Assembly (NCBI GenBank): GCA_002471275.1
Contig: DKPQ01000025.1
Coordinates: 124,001-188,000 of the forward strand
Direction of reading: 5' to 3'
Length of the DNA: 64,000 nt
Source of the DNA: Flammeovirgaceae bacterium UBA7330
Lineage (GTDB): Bacteria; Bacteroidota; Bacteroidia; Cytophagales; Cyclobacteriaceae
This document shows, in pieces, positions 53,036 through 61,041 of the stretch. Every line of letters begins with the position of its first letter. The stretch's first letter is position 1. The notes beneath the pieces are model-generated. The model worked only from the letters and a program-made list of their open reading frames with translations, was not told the origin of the DNA and did not search any database. A program made the translations under genes and the position numbers.

Positions 53036-54379
53036 TCATGAATTCTTAATCGATCTAAGTAGATCAAAGATTCCTTCTTTCTGTACAATAAACATCCCTA
53101 ATCGTTCACTGGATACACCATCCTTCAATTGATAGGAATATCTTAGGGTATCATCCTTTAATTCAGAATCAAAATACTTAAAACATATATTAGATCGATC
53201 TTTAATGTCTTCAGCTATCTCAACTATGTGAGTTGACATAAAAAATGTACATTCCTCAATTTCAGCAAAGCCTTTTATAATTTCTGTTGATGCATCTAAA
53301 GCATCTTTCACATTTGTACCTCTAAACAGCTCATCAAAGATTACAAACATCCGATTGCCTTTAGCCAATGCAAGTGCAGCTTCTTTTACTCGATTAACTT
53401 CAGCATAAAAATGACTGTATCCGAAGCTGGTATTGTCTGCCAGATTGATTGTAGTGATAAGACCAGTATAGATTGTTGTTTTAAACCTCTTTGCTGGTAC
53501 AGGGAATCCTAGATGAGCCAGATATATCGCAATACCGATTGATTTCAGGAATGTAGATTTTCCAGCCATATTCGCTCCTGTTAAAAAGCACATGTTCTCT
53601 CCTGATTGAAATTCCATATCATATGGAACAGCATTTTCTATTAATGGATGTTTCAGACCTTCAGCAACTAACAGTGGTTTTAGTGAGGCATCATATTGAG
53701 GTACTGTAAAAGAATTCTCCTTTGCTGCTTTTGCGATTGCAACCAGAGCATCGATAAAATAAATCTCTTGCAATAGAGGGCGTAATTTCTTAACAAATCT
53801 TTTGCGGAAGATTCGATCATACCTAATAGTTTTTCTCCATGACATTTTTGGATTTGCATTCAGTATTCCATTAACCTCTCTAATGATTTCCTGAAGGGTT
53901 TTGGTTTTCTGATCCAGTTCTGGAGGAATATCATCAAATGCTATCTTCTCATTTAGTTCATATAAAACCAGGATCAGATTGAAGCAACCGGATTTTAAAA
54001 GATAGTAATCATTTGAAGGTCTTAACCATTCATTGAATTGATAATAATATAGATCGAGGGGATTATTCTTCAAGACTGATATACTGAGTTCAGTATACCT
54101 TTCAATGAATTTTAATTGCCTGGAGTTGATAGATAAGTCGAGGTCCTCCGTAATCAAATATTGGATGAGACTGGTGCGAGATTCTAATTCATCTCGATCA
54201 GCAATAGGAGTTCTCATTAACTCCTTTAAATACATACTACCACCTTCAGTTAGAGTCTTATCAAAAACTTGATAAACGGATGTGGCTTGAAAGTCTTTGA
54301 GAATTTCTAGATCAAGGAAGGTTTGCTTATCATAGATGAAATCCACTTGTTTTAGGGAACTATCTGATGATTTTAACAT
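53036..54379 (-). CDS. Short MutS-like ATPase
   Basis: A 447-residue protein with the MutS core and ATPase but not the mismatch-recognition domain. The helical core domain III spans about residues 20-250 (TLTEGGSMYLKELMRTPI at its start). The ATPase contains Walker A TGANMAGKSTFLKSIG, Walker B FVIFDELFRGTN, and the following STEIIKGFAEIEECTFFMSTH. The N-terminal mismatch-binding and connector domains of MutS1 are missing, as in the MutS-related proteins of Bacteroidota. Mismatch repair activity is doubtful; recombination or structure-specific roles are possible. It is flanked on both sides by repeat elements. Confidence 0.85.
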   Translation of the reverse strand: MLKSSDSSLKQVDFIYDKQTFLDLEILKDFQATSVYQVFDKTLTEGGSMYLKELMRTPIADRDELESRTSLIQYLITEDLDLSINSRQLKFIERYTELSISVLKNNPLDLYYYQFNEWLRPSNDYYLLKSGCFNLILVLYELNEKIAFDDIPPELDQKTKTLQEIIREVNGILNANPKMSWRKTIRYDRIFRKRFVKKLRPLLQEIYFIDALVAIAKAAKENSFTVPQYDASLKPLLVAEGLKHPLIENAVPYDMEFQSGENMCFLTGANMAGKSTFLKSIGIAIYLAHLGFPVPAKRFKTTIYTGLITTINLADNTSFGYSHFYAEVNRVKEAALALAKGNRMFVIFDELFRGTNVKDALDASTEIIKGFAEIEECTFFMSTHIVEIAEDIKDRSNICFKYFDSELKDDTLRYSYQLKDGVSSERLGMFIVQKEGIFDLLRSIKNS

Positions 54380-54543
54380 AGATAGTTTGGTTTGTTTGTT
54401 TTATGAATAGATCTGGACTTTGAATCTAACGAACAACTGATTGAATTCTTGTTGAAATGACAAGACTTTGTACAGAGAATCCAAAACAAGTTCTCCATTA
54501 TCCTAAGTATTGAAATCTTAGATGGGGAATGTGCCCTTCACTG

Positions 54544-54683
54544 AATCCCGAAGGGATGACAGTGTTGTAGCAAATAGTTCAATAAATTATAGAAACCCCG
54601 AAGGTGGTGCTATTATGTCACTCCTTCGGAGTTTATTCAAAAGAATTAAATTCTGCCTATAATACTGACATCCCTTCGGGATT
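54544..54683. repeat. REP-like cruciform repeat cluster
   Basis: Outer arms AATCCCGAAGGGATGACAGT (54544-54563) and ACTGACATCCCTTCGGGATT (54664-54683) match in 19 of 20 positions. An inner imperfect pair is AAACCCCGAAGGTGGTG (54593-54609) against CACTCCTTCGGAGTTT (54619-54634). All four units carry CCCGAAGGG or a near variant. No transposase or RAYT gene is in the window. Confidence 0.75.
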
Positions 54684-54756
54684 TGTAAAAATCATAGCCG
54701 TTTGAGCCTCTAAGATTTAATGTTTGTTTCGCTCAGGTTTTATTATATCTTCAATG

Positions 54757-55122
54757 TCACACTTCAGATTTCAATCGATTTAAAATAACTGATCGAAGCC
54801 GATCTTCGTTTTCATCCCCCCAATTCCCCAATGCTGAAATTACCGGGATCAGTGTTTTGCCAAATTCAGTAAGGCTATACTCTACTTTTGGAGGCACAAC
54901 CGGGTAAATTTTCTTTGTCACCAATTCGTGTTCCTCAAGTTCTTTCAACTGGATGTTTAATACACGCCTCGTGGCATCGGGTATTTGGCGTTGCAACTCA
55001 CTTGGACGTTGATGGCCTTCTTTGATAAACCATAACAAACGCATTTTCCATTTACCATACAGTACTTCACCGACCAGATCCAGGCCGCAATTCAGATTGG
55101 GTAAGGTTTTTCTTTCATACAT
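54757..55122 (-). CDS. HxlR-family transcriptional regulator
   Basis: A 121-residue winged-helix protein. NCGLDLVGEVLYGKWKMRLLWFIKEGHQRPSELQRQI (about residues 10-45), the recognition helix region ATRRVLNIQLKELEEHELV and PPKVEYSLTEFGKTLIPVISAL are the family blocks. HxlR proteins usually respond to reactive aldehydes or oxidants and often control a divergent neighbour. The divergent gene here is the SnoaL-like protein at 55252, with the shared 129-base gap holding a palindrome and two candidate promoters. A cysteine (Cys12) sits at the position used for sensing in several members. Confidence 0.87.
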   Translation of the reverse strand: MYERKTLPNLNCGLDLVGEVLYGKWKMRLLWFIKEGHQRPSELQRQIPDATRRVLNIQLKELEEHELVTKKIYPVVPPKVEYSLTEFGKTLIPVISALGNWGDENEDRLRSVILNRLKSEV

Positions 55123-55126
55123 AGAA

Positions 55127-55228
55127 CAATATTAGACCTATGTTCCAAAATGTGCAATAGGGAAAATATTATCCCTATATGAATCGTAATTCCGTTATTG
55201 TTTAACATTTAAGTACAGCAGAAATTTG
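55127..55228. promoter_or_regulatory. Divergent promoter region of hxlR and the SnoaL-like gene with a palindromic operator
   Basis: Minus strand: TTG (55157-55155), 20-base spacer, TAATATTG (55134-55127), with a start expected at or next to the hxlR ATG. Plus strand: TTG (55198-55200), 20-base spacer, GAAATTTG (55221-55228). Between them ATAGGGA (55157-55163) and TCCCTAT (55172-55178) form an almost perfect 22-base palindrome that overlaps the -33 element of the hxlR promoter. Confidence 0.5.
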
Positions 55229-55251
55229 CATAAAATTTAAACACTCAGATA

Positions 55252-55569
55252 ATGAAGAACTTACCAAAAGCTGTATCAGATCTGGTAAAAGCCCAGGACA
55301 GTTTCGACAGTCTTGCATATGCAAATTGTTTTACCGAAGCAGCAGTAGTCTTTGATGAAGGAAAAACGCATAAAGGAAGAGCAGAAATAAAAAACTGGAT
55401 CGAAAGAGCCAATCAGGAGTATGGCATTACGATGAAGCCGCTTGAATATTTGGAAAATGAGCAGGTGTTGAAAGCTGAAATTTCAGGGACTTTTCCCGGC
55501 AGTCCACTTGTATTGTCCTACCGCTATGAATTTGAAAATGAGCTTATACGTTCGCTGAAAATAGTCTGA
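55252..55569 (+). CDS. SnoaL/NTF2-like fold protein
   Basis: A 105-residue protein of the NTF2-like superfamily: DSFDSLAYANCFTEAAVVFDEGKTHKGRAEIKNWIE (about residues 17-50) is the helix-strand core with the conserved G-R-A-I turn, followed by beta strands (VLKAEISGTF, LVLSYRYEFENELIRSLKIV). Members bind small hydrophobic ligands or act as isomerases; no catalytic dyad can be assigned. Being divergent from hxlR, it is the likely regulated target. A repeat element follows. Confidence 0.75.
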   Translation: MKNLPKAVSDLVKAQDSFDSLAYANCFTEAAVVFDEGKTHKGRAEIKNWIERANQEYGITMKPLEYLENEQVLKAEISGTFPGSPLVLSYRYEFENELIRSLKIV

Positions 55570-55627
55570 TGCTTTCAATGAGGATGGTTGCATCTTGTTA
55601 AAGCGAAACTCAAAGCAACCATTCCAG

Positions 55628-55797
55628 CGTCATCCTGAGTAAGCGAAGGATCTTAGGATTCGGAAGCACAGATGAGCATTCCATCTAAATTGAATAAGAT
55701 CCTTCACTTCACAATCAATACCTTTCCAATGTTCAATTATCTAAAGGAATTAACTTGTTATCTGTGCAAGATTTCGGTAGTTCCGTTCAGGATGACG
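55628..55797. repeat. Nested inverted-repeat element, copy 2
   Basis: The same A B ... B' ... A' structure as at 52771-52940: CGTCATCCTGAGT (55628-55640), AAGCGAAGGATCTTA (55641-55655), AAGATCCTTCACTTC (55696-55710) and GTTCAGGATGACG (55785-55797). Similarity with copy 1 is high throughout and continues a little past both ends. Arm A is less perfect than in copy 1. Confidence 0.85.
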
Positions 55798-55879
55798 GTA
55801 TTGATGTTTGGTTCGCCAAGGTTTTATTTCCCTGCTAGTGAGGACACCAGCCTGGGGGAGTTTTCCTTCTAGAAATAAG

Positions 55880-55911
55880 AAAAGCTACGAAATCATAATC
55901 TCGTAGCTTTT
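55880..55911 (-). terminator. Rho-independent terminator downstream of tRNA-Ala
   Basis: AAAAGCTACGA (55880-55890) and TCGTAGCTTTT (55901-55911) form an 11-bp stem with a 10-base loop. On the minus strand the stem ends in TTTT and is followed by CTTATTTCT. It lies about 65 bases after the tRNA 3' end. Confidence 0.75.
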
Positions 55912-55917
55912 GAAGCA

Positions 55918-55970
55918 CCTTCGCTAAAGCTTCGGTGGTTGGAACCGCCTTCGCCGAGGCTTCGGTGGTT
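55918..55970. repeat. Two tandem 30-bp units between tRNA-Ala and its terminator
   Basis: CCTTCGCTAAAGCTTCGG then TGGTT (55918-55940) and CCTTCGCCGAGGCTTCGG then TGGTT (55948-55970) are spaced 30 bases apart and differ at only a few positions. They lie in the 3' trailer of the tRNA transcript. Confidence 0.7.
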
Positions 55971-55975
55971 AAGAG

Positions 55976-56049
55976 TGGAGCATATCGGAGTCGAACCGAT
56001 GACCTCTACGCTGCCAGCGTAGCGCTCTAGCCAGCTGAGCTAATGCCCC
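55976..56049 (-). tRNA. tRNA-Ala (anticodon GGC)
   Basis: The minus strand reads a full cloverleaf: acceptor arm GGGGCAT/ATGCTCC, D arm GCTC...GAGC, anticodon stem CTACG/CGTAG with loop CTGGCAG (anticodon GGC), T arm ATCGG/CCGAT with TTCGACT loop, and discriminator A. The CCA end is not encoded. The gene is followed by the tandem repeat and terminator above. Confidence 0.97.
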
Positions 56050-56144
56050 TTAGCATTTTCCGATAAATCGGATTGCGAATTTAAGATATTCTGGCAGTTC
56101 AGCGATAAACTTTCTAAAACTTTTACATTCAATGCTGAATAATC

Positions 56145-56621
56145 CTACCTGATCACCCTCCGGAATTTTTTCACATTGTCCTTGTAGTAGTCGTGATTGA
56201 GGGTGGATTCCACCACCCCCCGGCTGGTAGACGCATGGATAAAGAGAATATTATTCGGATCAGAAGTGTCCGTGATCATACCACTGTGCCACCACTTTTT
56301 CTTCCCCTTTTCTTTAAACTTGAAATAGACAATGTCTCCCGGGCGTATGCCTCCCCAACCTTTTTTTCGTCCAACTTTAGATTGCTCCTTTGCCGTGCGA
56401 GGGAGGTCAATGCCTACTTCCTGGAAGCAATTGTACATCAGGCCGGAGCAGTCAATGCCACTCCTCGACATACCCCCATACACATAGGGTGTACCCCGGT
56501 AGGTCCGGGCTTCTGTCACCGCAGCTATGATTATCTTTCTTTTCCGTTTACTTTGTGCCTCGGAAAAAGAAACCATCGATAACAAGAGAATCAGGAATAG
56601 AAGGAATTTAGAAAACGACAT
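56145..56621 (-). CDS. NlpC/P60-family cell-wall hydrolase
   Basis: A secreted protein of about 158 residues with a signal peptide (MSFSKFLLFLILLLSMVSFSEAQ). The NlpC/P60 domain has catalytic Cys in SGIDCSGLMYNCF, His in WHSGM and the third residue in FIHAST, with YVYGGMSRSGIDC before it. It cleaves peptide cross-links in peptidoglycan. The frame extends to 56648, but the ATG at 56621 starts the signal peptide. It is divergent from asnB across about 40 bases. Confidence 0.9.
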   Translation of the reverse strand: MSFSKFLLFLILLLSMVSFSEAQSKRKRKIIIAAVTEARTYRGTPYVYGGMSRSGIDCSGLMYNCFQEVGIDLPRTAKEQSKVGRKKGWGGIRPGDIVYFKFKEKGKKKWWHSGMITDTSDPNNILFIHASTSRGVVESTLNHDYYKDNVKKFRRVIR

Positions 56622-56662
56622 GCATAACTCTTTTCTGCTTTCTTTCACAAATTTAATGCCTT

Positions 56663-58558
56663 ATGTGCGGGATCACAGGATTGTATGCATTTAATATGGT
56701 CGGCAGGATCAATTTGATCCACCTGGAAGCAGCCACACGCTGTCTCGAGAAGCGTGGTCCCGATCATCAGGGAAGCTGGTTCGACGACGTCGTTGGGCTG
56801 GGACATCGCAGACTATCGGTCATAGACACCTCCCCAGAAGCCAACCAACCCATGATCCATGAAACCGGAAGATACCGCATCATCTTCAATGGGGAGATCT
56901 ACAACTACAAGGAGATCAGGAAAGAGCTGGCGTCTAAAGGTGTGCCTTTCAGAACCGAAAGTGATACCGAGGTATTGCTCCAGGCATATATCAATTGGGG
57001 CCCGGCATGTCTCAAGCGATTGAATGGTTTCTTTGCCTTCGCGATATATGATCAGGAGGAGGAGCACCTTTTTATCGCCCGTGACCGCCTGGGGGTCAAG
57101 CCACTACTTTATTATCACGATGAGGACAAGGTGCTCTTTGCCTCAGAGATGAAATCCATCCTTTCCTATGGAGTGCCCCGGGAATTGAATACCACAGCAC
57201 TGCATCTGTTTTTTCAGCTGACTTATATTCCGGCACCACTTTCCATTATCAAAGGGATAAAAAAATTAAAGCCGGGATGCTTTCTCACCATTTCAAAAAA
57301 GGAAGGGGTGAAAGTCAGGCGATATTACGAAATCCCATACACCGATCAACCCGAAGTAAAATCTTTTGAGGAAGCAAAAAAGCTAGTCAGGCAAAGACTC
57401 ACTCAATCCGTACAAAGTAGATTGGTGTCCGATGTTCCGCTGGGCACATTCCTCAGTGGGGGTATTGACTCATCAGTCATTACTGCATTGGCTGCTCAGG
57501 AAATAGAAAAGCTGGACACTTTCAGCATAGGATTTAAAGGGCATGGGTATTTTGATGAATCAAAGTATGCCCGAATGGTCGCCGATCGATACCAAACCAA
57601 TCACCATGAGTTTAAGCTTAGCAACAACGATCTCCATGGGCATTTGTACAAAATGATCCAGAGCATTGATGAGCCCTTTGCGGATTCTTCAGCACTTCCT
57701 GTGCACCTACTGGCTTCGCTCACCCGAAAGGAAGTTACTGTAGCACTTTCCGGCGACGGGGCTGATGAGATCTTTTCAGGATACAACAAACACAGTGCCT
57801 GGGCCATGAGCAAGGAATCAGGTTTAAGGAACCAGCTCATCACCAATCTGGATTGGTTATGGACCAAACTTCCCAAGTCACGTAATTCTGGCTTTACTGA
57901 CAAGATACGTCAGCTACACCGGATGGCAGATCTGCTGAAAATGAAGGATGATGAAAAGTACTGGTTCCTGGCTTCTTTTGTAGGTGATGATGAAATTGGC
58001 AGGTTGCTGAAGAGTAAATTCCAGCGGAACAGCAAAGACCTCAAAAAATATAAATCCACGGTTACTTCTCTGACAGGATCAGGGACATTGAATGAAATGC
58101 TTTACGCAGATACCCAGCTTGTACTTCCTAATGACATGCTGCAGAAGGTAGATCTGATGTCCATGGCCAATAGTCTGGAGGTGAGGGTGCCGTTTTTAGA
58201 TCATGAAGTGGTTCAGCTGGCATTTAACCTGCCTGAAAAGTTTAAAGTAGATGGGATGAAAAGAAAGATCATCCTCAAAGAAGCATTTAAGGATTTGCTA
58301 CCCGAAGAGCTGATTTCAAGACCGAAGCATGGGTTTGAGGTGCCATTGCTGGAGTGGTTCAGAAAAGAAATGCGAAGTGATCTCGATGACTGGGTTTTTG
58401 ACAGGGACAGGGTTGAAAGTCAGGGGATCTTTCAGTGGGAGGAAATCAAAAAGGTCAGAGAAAAATTGCATTCCTCTGACCCTGGTGATGTGACCATCAA
58501 GATCTGGTCACTCTTTGTATTTCAAAAATGGTATTACACTTATTTTTCTACCTCCTGA
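56663..58558 (+). CDS. asnB: Glutamine-hydrolysing asparagine synthase
   Basis: A 631-residue enzyme that makes asparagine from aspartate, ATP and glutamine (EC 6.3.5.4). The N-terminal Ntn glutaminase begins with Cys2 (MCGITGLY), with LEKRGPDHQGSW, GHRRLSVID and FNGEIYNY. The synthetase domain has the PP-loop SGGIDSSVI near residue 268 and LSGDGADEIFSGYNKH near 365. It could also act in cell-envelope glycan or peptide modification. The 3' end overlaps the convergent dps gene by 19 bases. Confidence 0.93.
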   Translation: MCGITGLYAFNMVGRINLIHLEAATRCLEKRGPDHQGSWFDDVVGLGHRRLSVIDTSPEANQPMIHETGRYRIIFNGEIYNYKEIRKELASKGVPFRTESDTEVLLQAYINWGPACLKRLNGFFAFAIYDQEEEHLFIARDRLGVKPLLYYHDEDKVLFASEMKSILSYGVPRELNTTALHLFFQLTYIPAPLSIIKGIKKLKPGCFLTISKKEGVKVRRYYEIPYTDQPEVKSFEEAKKLVRQRLTQSVQSRLVSDVPLGTFLSGGIDSSVITALAAQEIEKLDTFSIGFKGHGYFDESKYARMVADRYQTNHHEFKLSNNDLHGHLYKMIQSIDEPFADSSALPVHLLASLTRKEVTVALSGDGADEIFSGYNKHSAWAMSKESGLRNQLITNLDWLWTKLPKSRNSGFTDKIRQLHRMADLLKMKDDEKYWFLASFVGDDEIGRLLKSKFQRNSKDLKKYKSTVTSLTGSGTLNEMLYADTQLVLPNDMLQKVDLMSMANSLEVRVPFLDHEVVQLAFNLPEKFKVDGMKRKIILKEAFKDLLPEELISRPKHGFEVPLLEWFRKEMRSDLDDWVFDRDRVESQGIFQWEEIKKVREKLHSSDPGDVTIKIWSLFVFQKWYYTYFSTS

Positions 58559-58992
58559 CCCGTCCAGGCAGTTAGCATCCAGGCCGTTTTCTGCTGCCCG
58601 TTGATCAGGGCAATCATCATGTCTTCCGTCTCACTGTCGCCATTTTTGGCTGCAAGCTCTTTTACGACGTTTTCCTGTTTCACCAGACCTTCGAGCTGTT
58701 CAATCAATGCAGAAACGATCACTTTATCGACAGAAACATCCTTGTGCACTTTGAGTTTGGACGTGCTTTTATAATCGTCAAACGTGTGCAATGGACGACC
58801 ACCGATGGTCAGGATCCTTTCTCCGATTTCATCAATGACGGTGAGGGCCTCAGTATAAAGCTCCTCAAATTTGGCATGTAATTGGAAAAAATTATTCCCC
58901 TTGATATTCCAGTGGAAACCCCGGGTATTTTGGTAATAAATATGATAATCACTCAATAATTGGTTGAGTTCTTTAATGAGTTGTGATGACAT
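58540..58992 (-). CDS. dps: Dps/ferritin-like DNA-protection protein
   Basis: A 150-residue four-helix-bundle ferritin-like protein. The dinuclear ferroxidase site is seen in NTRGFHWNIKG (His27) and LHAKFEELYTEALTVIDEIGERI (about residues 40-60), the Dps signature. It oxidises and stores iron with peroxide, protecting DNA under oxidative stress and starvation. No Fur or OxyR site was identified upstream. The 3' end overlaps the convergent asnB gene. Confidence 0.93.
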   Translation of the reverse strand: MSSQLIKELNQLLSDYHIYYQNTRGFHWNIKGNNFFQLHAKFEELYTEALTVIDEIGERILTIGGRPLHTFDDYKSTSKLKVHKDVSVDKVIVSALIEQLEGLVKQENVVKELAAKNGDSETEDMMIALINGQQKTAWMLTAWTGQEVEK

Positions 58993-59059
58993 TTTCTATT
59001 CTATTTTTATTTCAGCTATTTAACAAAATGAATAGGCTTTCTGTTTCCATAAATGTCAA

Positions 59060-59833
59060 TTATTCCCGCTCCAAAACGCAAAAAAGGTCCAGATTCTCGT
59101 CATTTTTTTCATTGAGAAAATAATCTTTCTGGGCAATTGACATAACGAGTTCGTCTGCCTGACTTTTGAGTGAATTTCTGTTGATCCGGTTTAAGATGTC
59201 ATATGGGATTCTCAGCAGTGAGGCTGGTAACCGGTGTTGTAGATCCAGTACATCAAACCGCATGATCTTGTCTACGGACTTCCGGTTTCGTTCATGATAG
59301 GTCATCACCTTTTCATTGCCGGCGATACCCATCATCGTGACCTTGTCGAAGTATTCACTGCAGATCTTTTCCAACTCATTGGCGGTATACTCTCGTTCAT
59401 GCCAGGGATTCCTGGAGAGTGACATCAACCTGTTGGGTGTAGACAGGATGGCTTTACCTCCCTTCTTCAACAATCTATAGATCTCCTTAAGAAACAGATG
59501 GTCATCTTTGATGTGTTCGATCACCTGGAAGGACACGATGGTATCAAAACTTTGATCCGGAAGCTGGATGGGAGGAAATACGCTGGACTCGAATTGATAT
59601 TCCGGGTATTTTGATCGTAGGTTTTGGATTACAGCTTCAATTTTGTCCAATCCTAGAAAGCTTGAAGATTTGGGCACAATGAGATCAATTCCTCGTCCTT
59701 CGCCACAGCCAAGTTCCAGTAAATCGCCGTTTATATAGGGAATTGCTTCAATATAAGCCTTGAGAAGTCGTTGATGTATAGGATTATCTGAAGCAATCTG
59801 ATCAGAAGTGATTTCTGTGGTATAAATTGCCAT
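59060..59833 (-). CDS. Class I SAM-dependent methyltransferase
   Basis: A 257-residue methyltransferase with the Rossmann motif LLELGCGEGRGIDLI (about residues 38-52), FLGLDKIEAVI, and post-motif FDTIVSFQVIEHIKDDHLFLKEIYRLLKKGGKAILSTPN in the Methyltransf_11 pattern. The substrate is unknown. The start overlaps, on the opposite strand, the upstream region of the GWxTD gene. Confidence 0.88.
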   Translation of the reverse strand: MAIYTTEITSDQIASDNPIHQRLLKAYIEAIPYINGDLLELGCGEGRGIDLIVPKSSSFLGLDKIEAVIQNLRSKYPEYQFESSVFPPIQLPDQSFDTIVSFQVIEHIKDDHLFLKEIYRLLKKGGKAILSTPNRLMSLSRNPWHEREYTANELEKICSEYFDKVTMMGIAGNEKVMTYHERNRKSVDKIMRFDVLDLQHRLPASLLRIPYDILNRINRNSLKSQADELVMSIAQKDYFLNEKNDENLDLFCVLERE

Positions 59834-59883
59834 CCGGTTTTTTTGGCAAAGAAACCAAATTATTGGTTAACTTTTTGACTCTT

Positions 59884-61041
59884 ATGACTCAAACACTCCA
59901 TAGAGGATTAGTTGTTTTCCTGATTAGCTGCAGCACCCAGGTGTTTGGGCTGGATTTGACCAGATTGGATATGTCCTTCCAGTACGATTTGCGACTGGAC
60001 ACACATGTGGAATACAGGATTATTGATTCGGGTGAAGATCAATATACCGTAATTTATAATGTGTCCAATGATACTACCGGACTTTGGCTATTCAATATCC
60101 TTCTGCAAAATACCTACAAGTCGGAGGTCCACGATACCTTGTCTTTGGCTTCCCAGGATATCATCTACCAGGATAATAAGCAGATCTTTTATGCTATTGA
60201 TGTACCAAAGAGTGCTTATGATTTATTGATTTTCTCGTTCAATAACCTGAGCGAAGGAATTTACCGTTTATACGATGCACCTTTGAATAACCCCGGAGGC
60301 TATCCTTCATTTTATCCGACAGACGGAAATGGTGCTCCGCTGTTATCCAAATATTACACTGGAGATGAAATTTCTTTTAGTGGATTGGATGGGTCAGTCC
60401 ACGTTTTTAGGTACAAAGAGGAATTTGGGCCAGCTGATCCACCGATGGGAGAGATGTCAGCTTTGGCACCTACACTTTCCATCGACTCATCCTATTTTAT
60501 TGATGGAGTTCAGCCAGATATGCTGGACTTTCATTTTTATTTATTTCAGAAAGATACTCTTGACAACACGGGGGTAACCATCTTGAAGTGTCCCTATTAT
60601 TACCCGGATTTAAGAATGTATGATGAGTTGATCAAACCCATGCGATACATTTCTACAACGGTGGAAAATCAATCATTAAATCAGGCTCGCGAGCCTCGAA
60701 AAGCCTTTGAGAATTTCTGGCTTTCAAACTATGGTACCAAATTCAGGGCAAAAGGTGCCATCCGGTTTTTCTTCCAGCGTGTAGAAGAAGCCAATCAACT
60801 ATTTACAGATTATAAGCAAGGGTGGAAGACCGACAGAGGAATCATATATGTGATCTATGGAAAACCTGATATTGTCGTAAAGAGAGATAGAGCTGAGGAG
60901 TGGCGGTACAATTCTGGTGAACGTTTTGAGTTTATCAGAATACCTATTTTGTTTACACCTTCTCTTTATTCACTTAAAAGAGATTCAGAATATGAGAAGA
61001 GCTGGTACAACAAAGTGGGGGATATTCGAAAAGGGCAATGA
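59884..61041 (+). CDS. GWxTD-domain protein
   Basis: A protein of about 385 residues with a signal peptide (MTQTLHRGLVVFLISCSTQVFG). The C-terminal GWxTD domain contains YKQGWKTDRGIIYVIYGKPDIV near residue 320, preceded by AFENFWLSNYGTKF-RAKGAIRFFFQRVEEANQLF, and a beta-rich N-terminal part (SFQYDLRLDTHVEYRI). The family occurs in Bacteroidota and relatives; its role is unknown. The ATG at 59884 is chosen, since the frame upstream to 59827 lacks a signal. It overlaps rlmB by 4 bases. Confidence 0.87.
   Translation: MTQTLHRGLVVFLISCSTQVFGLDLTRLDMSFQYDLRLDTHVEYRIIDSGEDQYTVIYNVSNDTTGLWLFNILLQNTYKSEVHDTLSLASQDIIYQDNKQIFYAIDVPKSAYDLLIFSFNNLSEGIYRLYDAPLNNPGGYPSFYPTDGNGAPLLSKYYTGDEISFSGLDGSVHVFRYKEEFGPADPPMGEMSALAPTLSIDSSYFIDGVQPDMLDFHFYLFQKDTLDNTGVTILKCPYYYPDLRMYDELIKPMRYISTTVENQSLNQAREPRKAFENFWLSNYGTKFRAKGAIRFFFQRVEEANQLFTDYKQGWKTDRGIIYVIYGKPDIVVKRDRAEEWRYNSGERFEFIRIPILFTPSLYSLKRDSEYEKSWYNKVGDIRKGQ

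Noticed and set aside
54400..55980. Insertion sequence or prophage in the repeat-rich segment
   Set aside because: No transposase, integrase or phage structural gene was seen in any frame; only short palindromic and tandem repeats.
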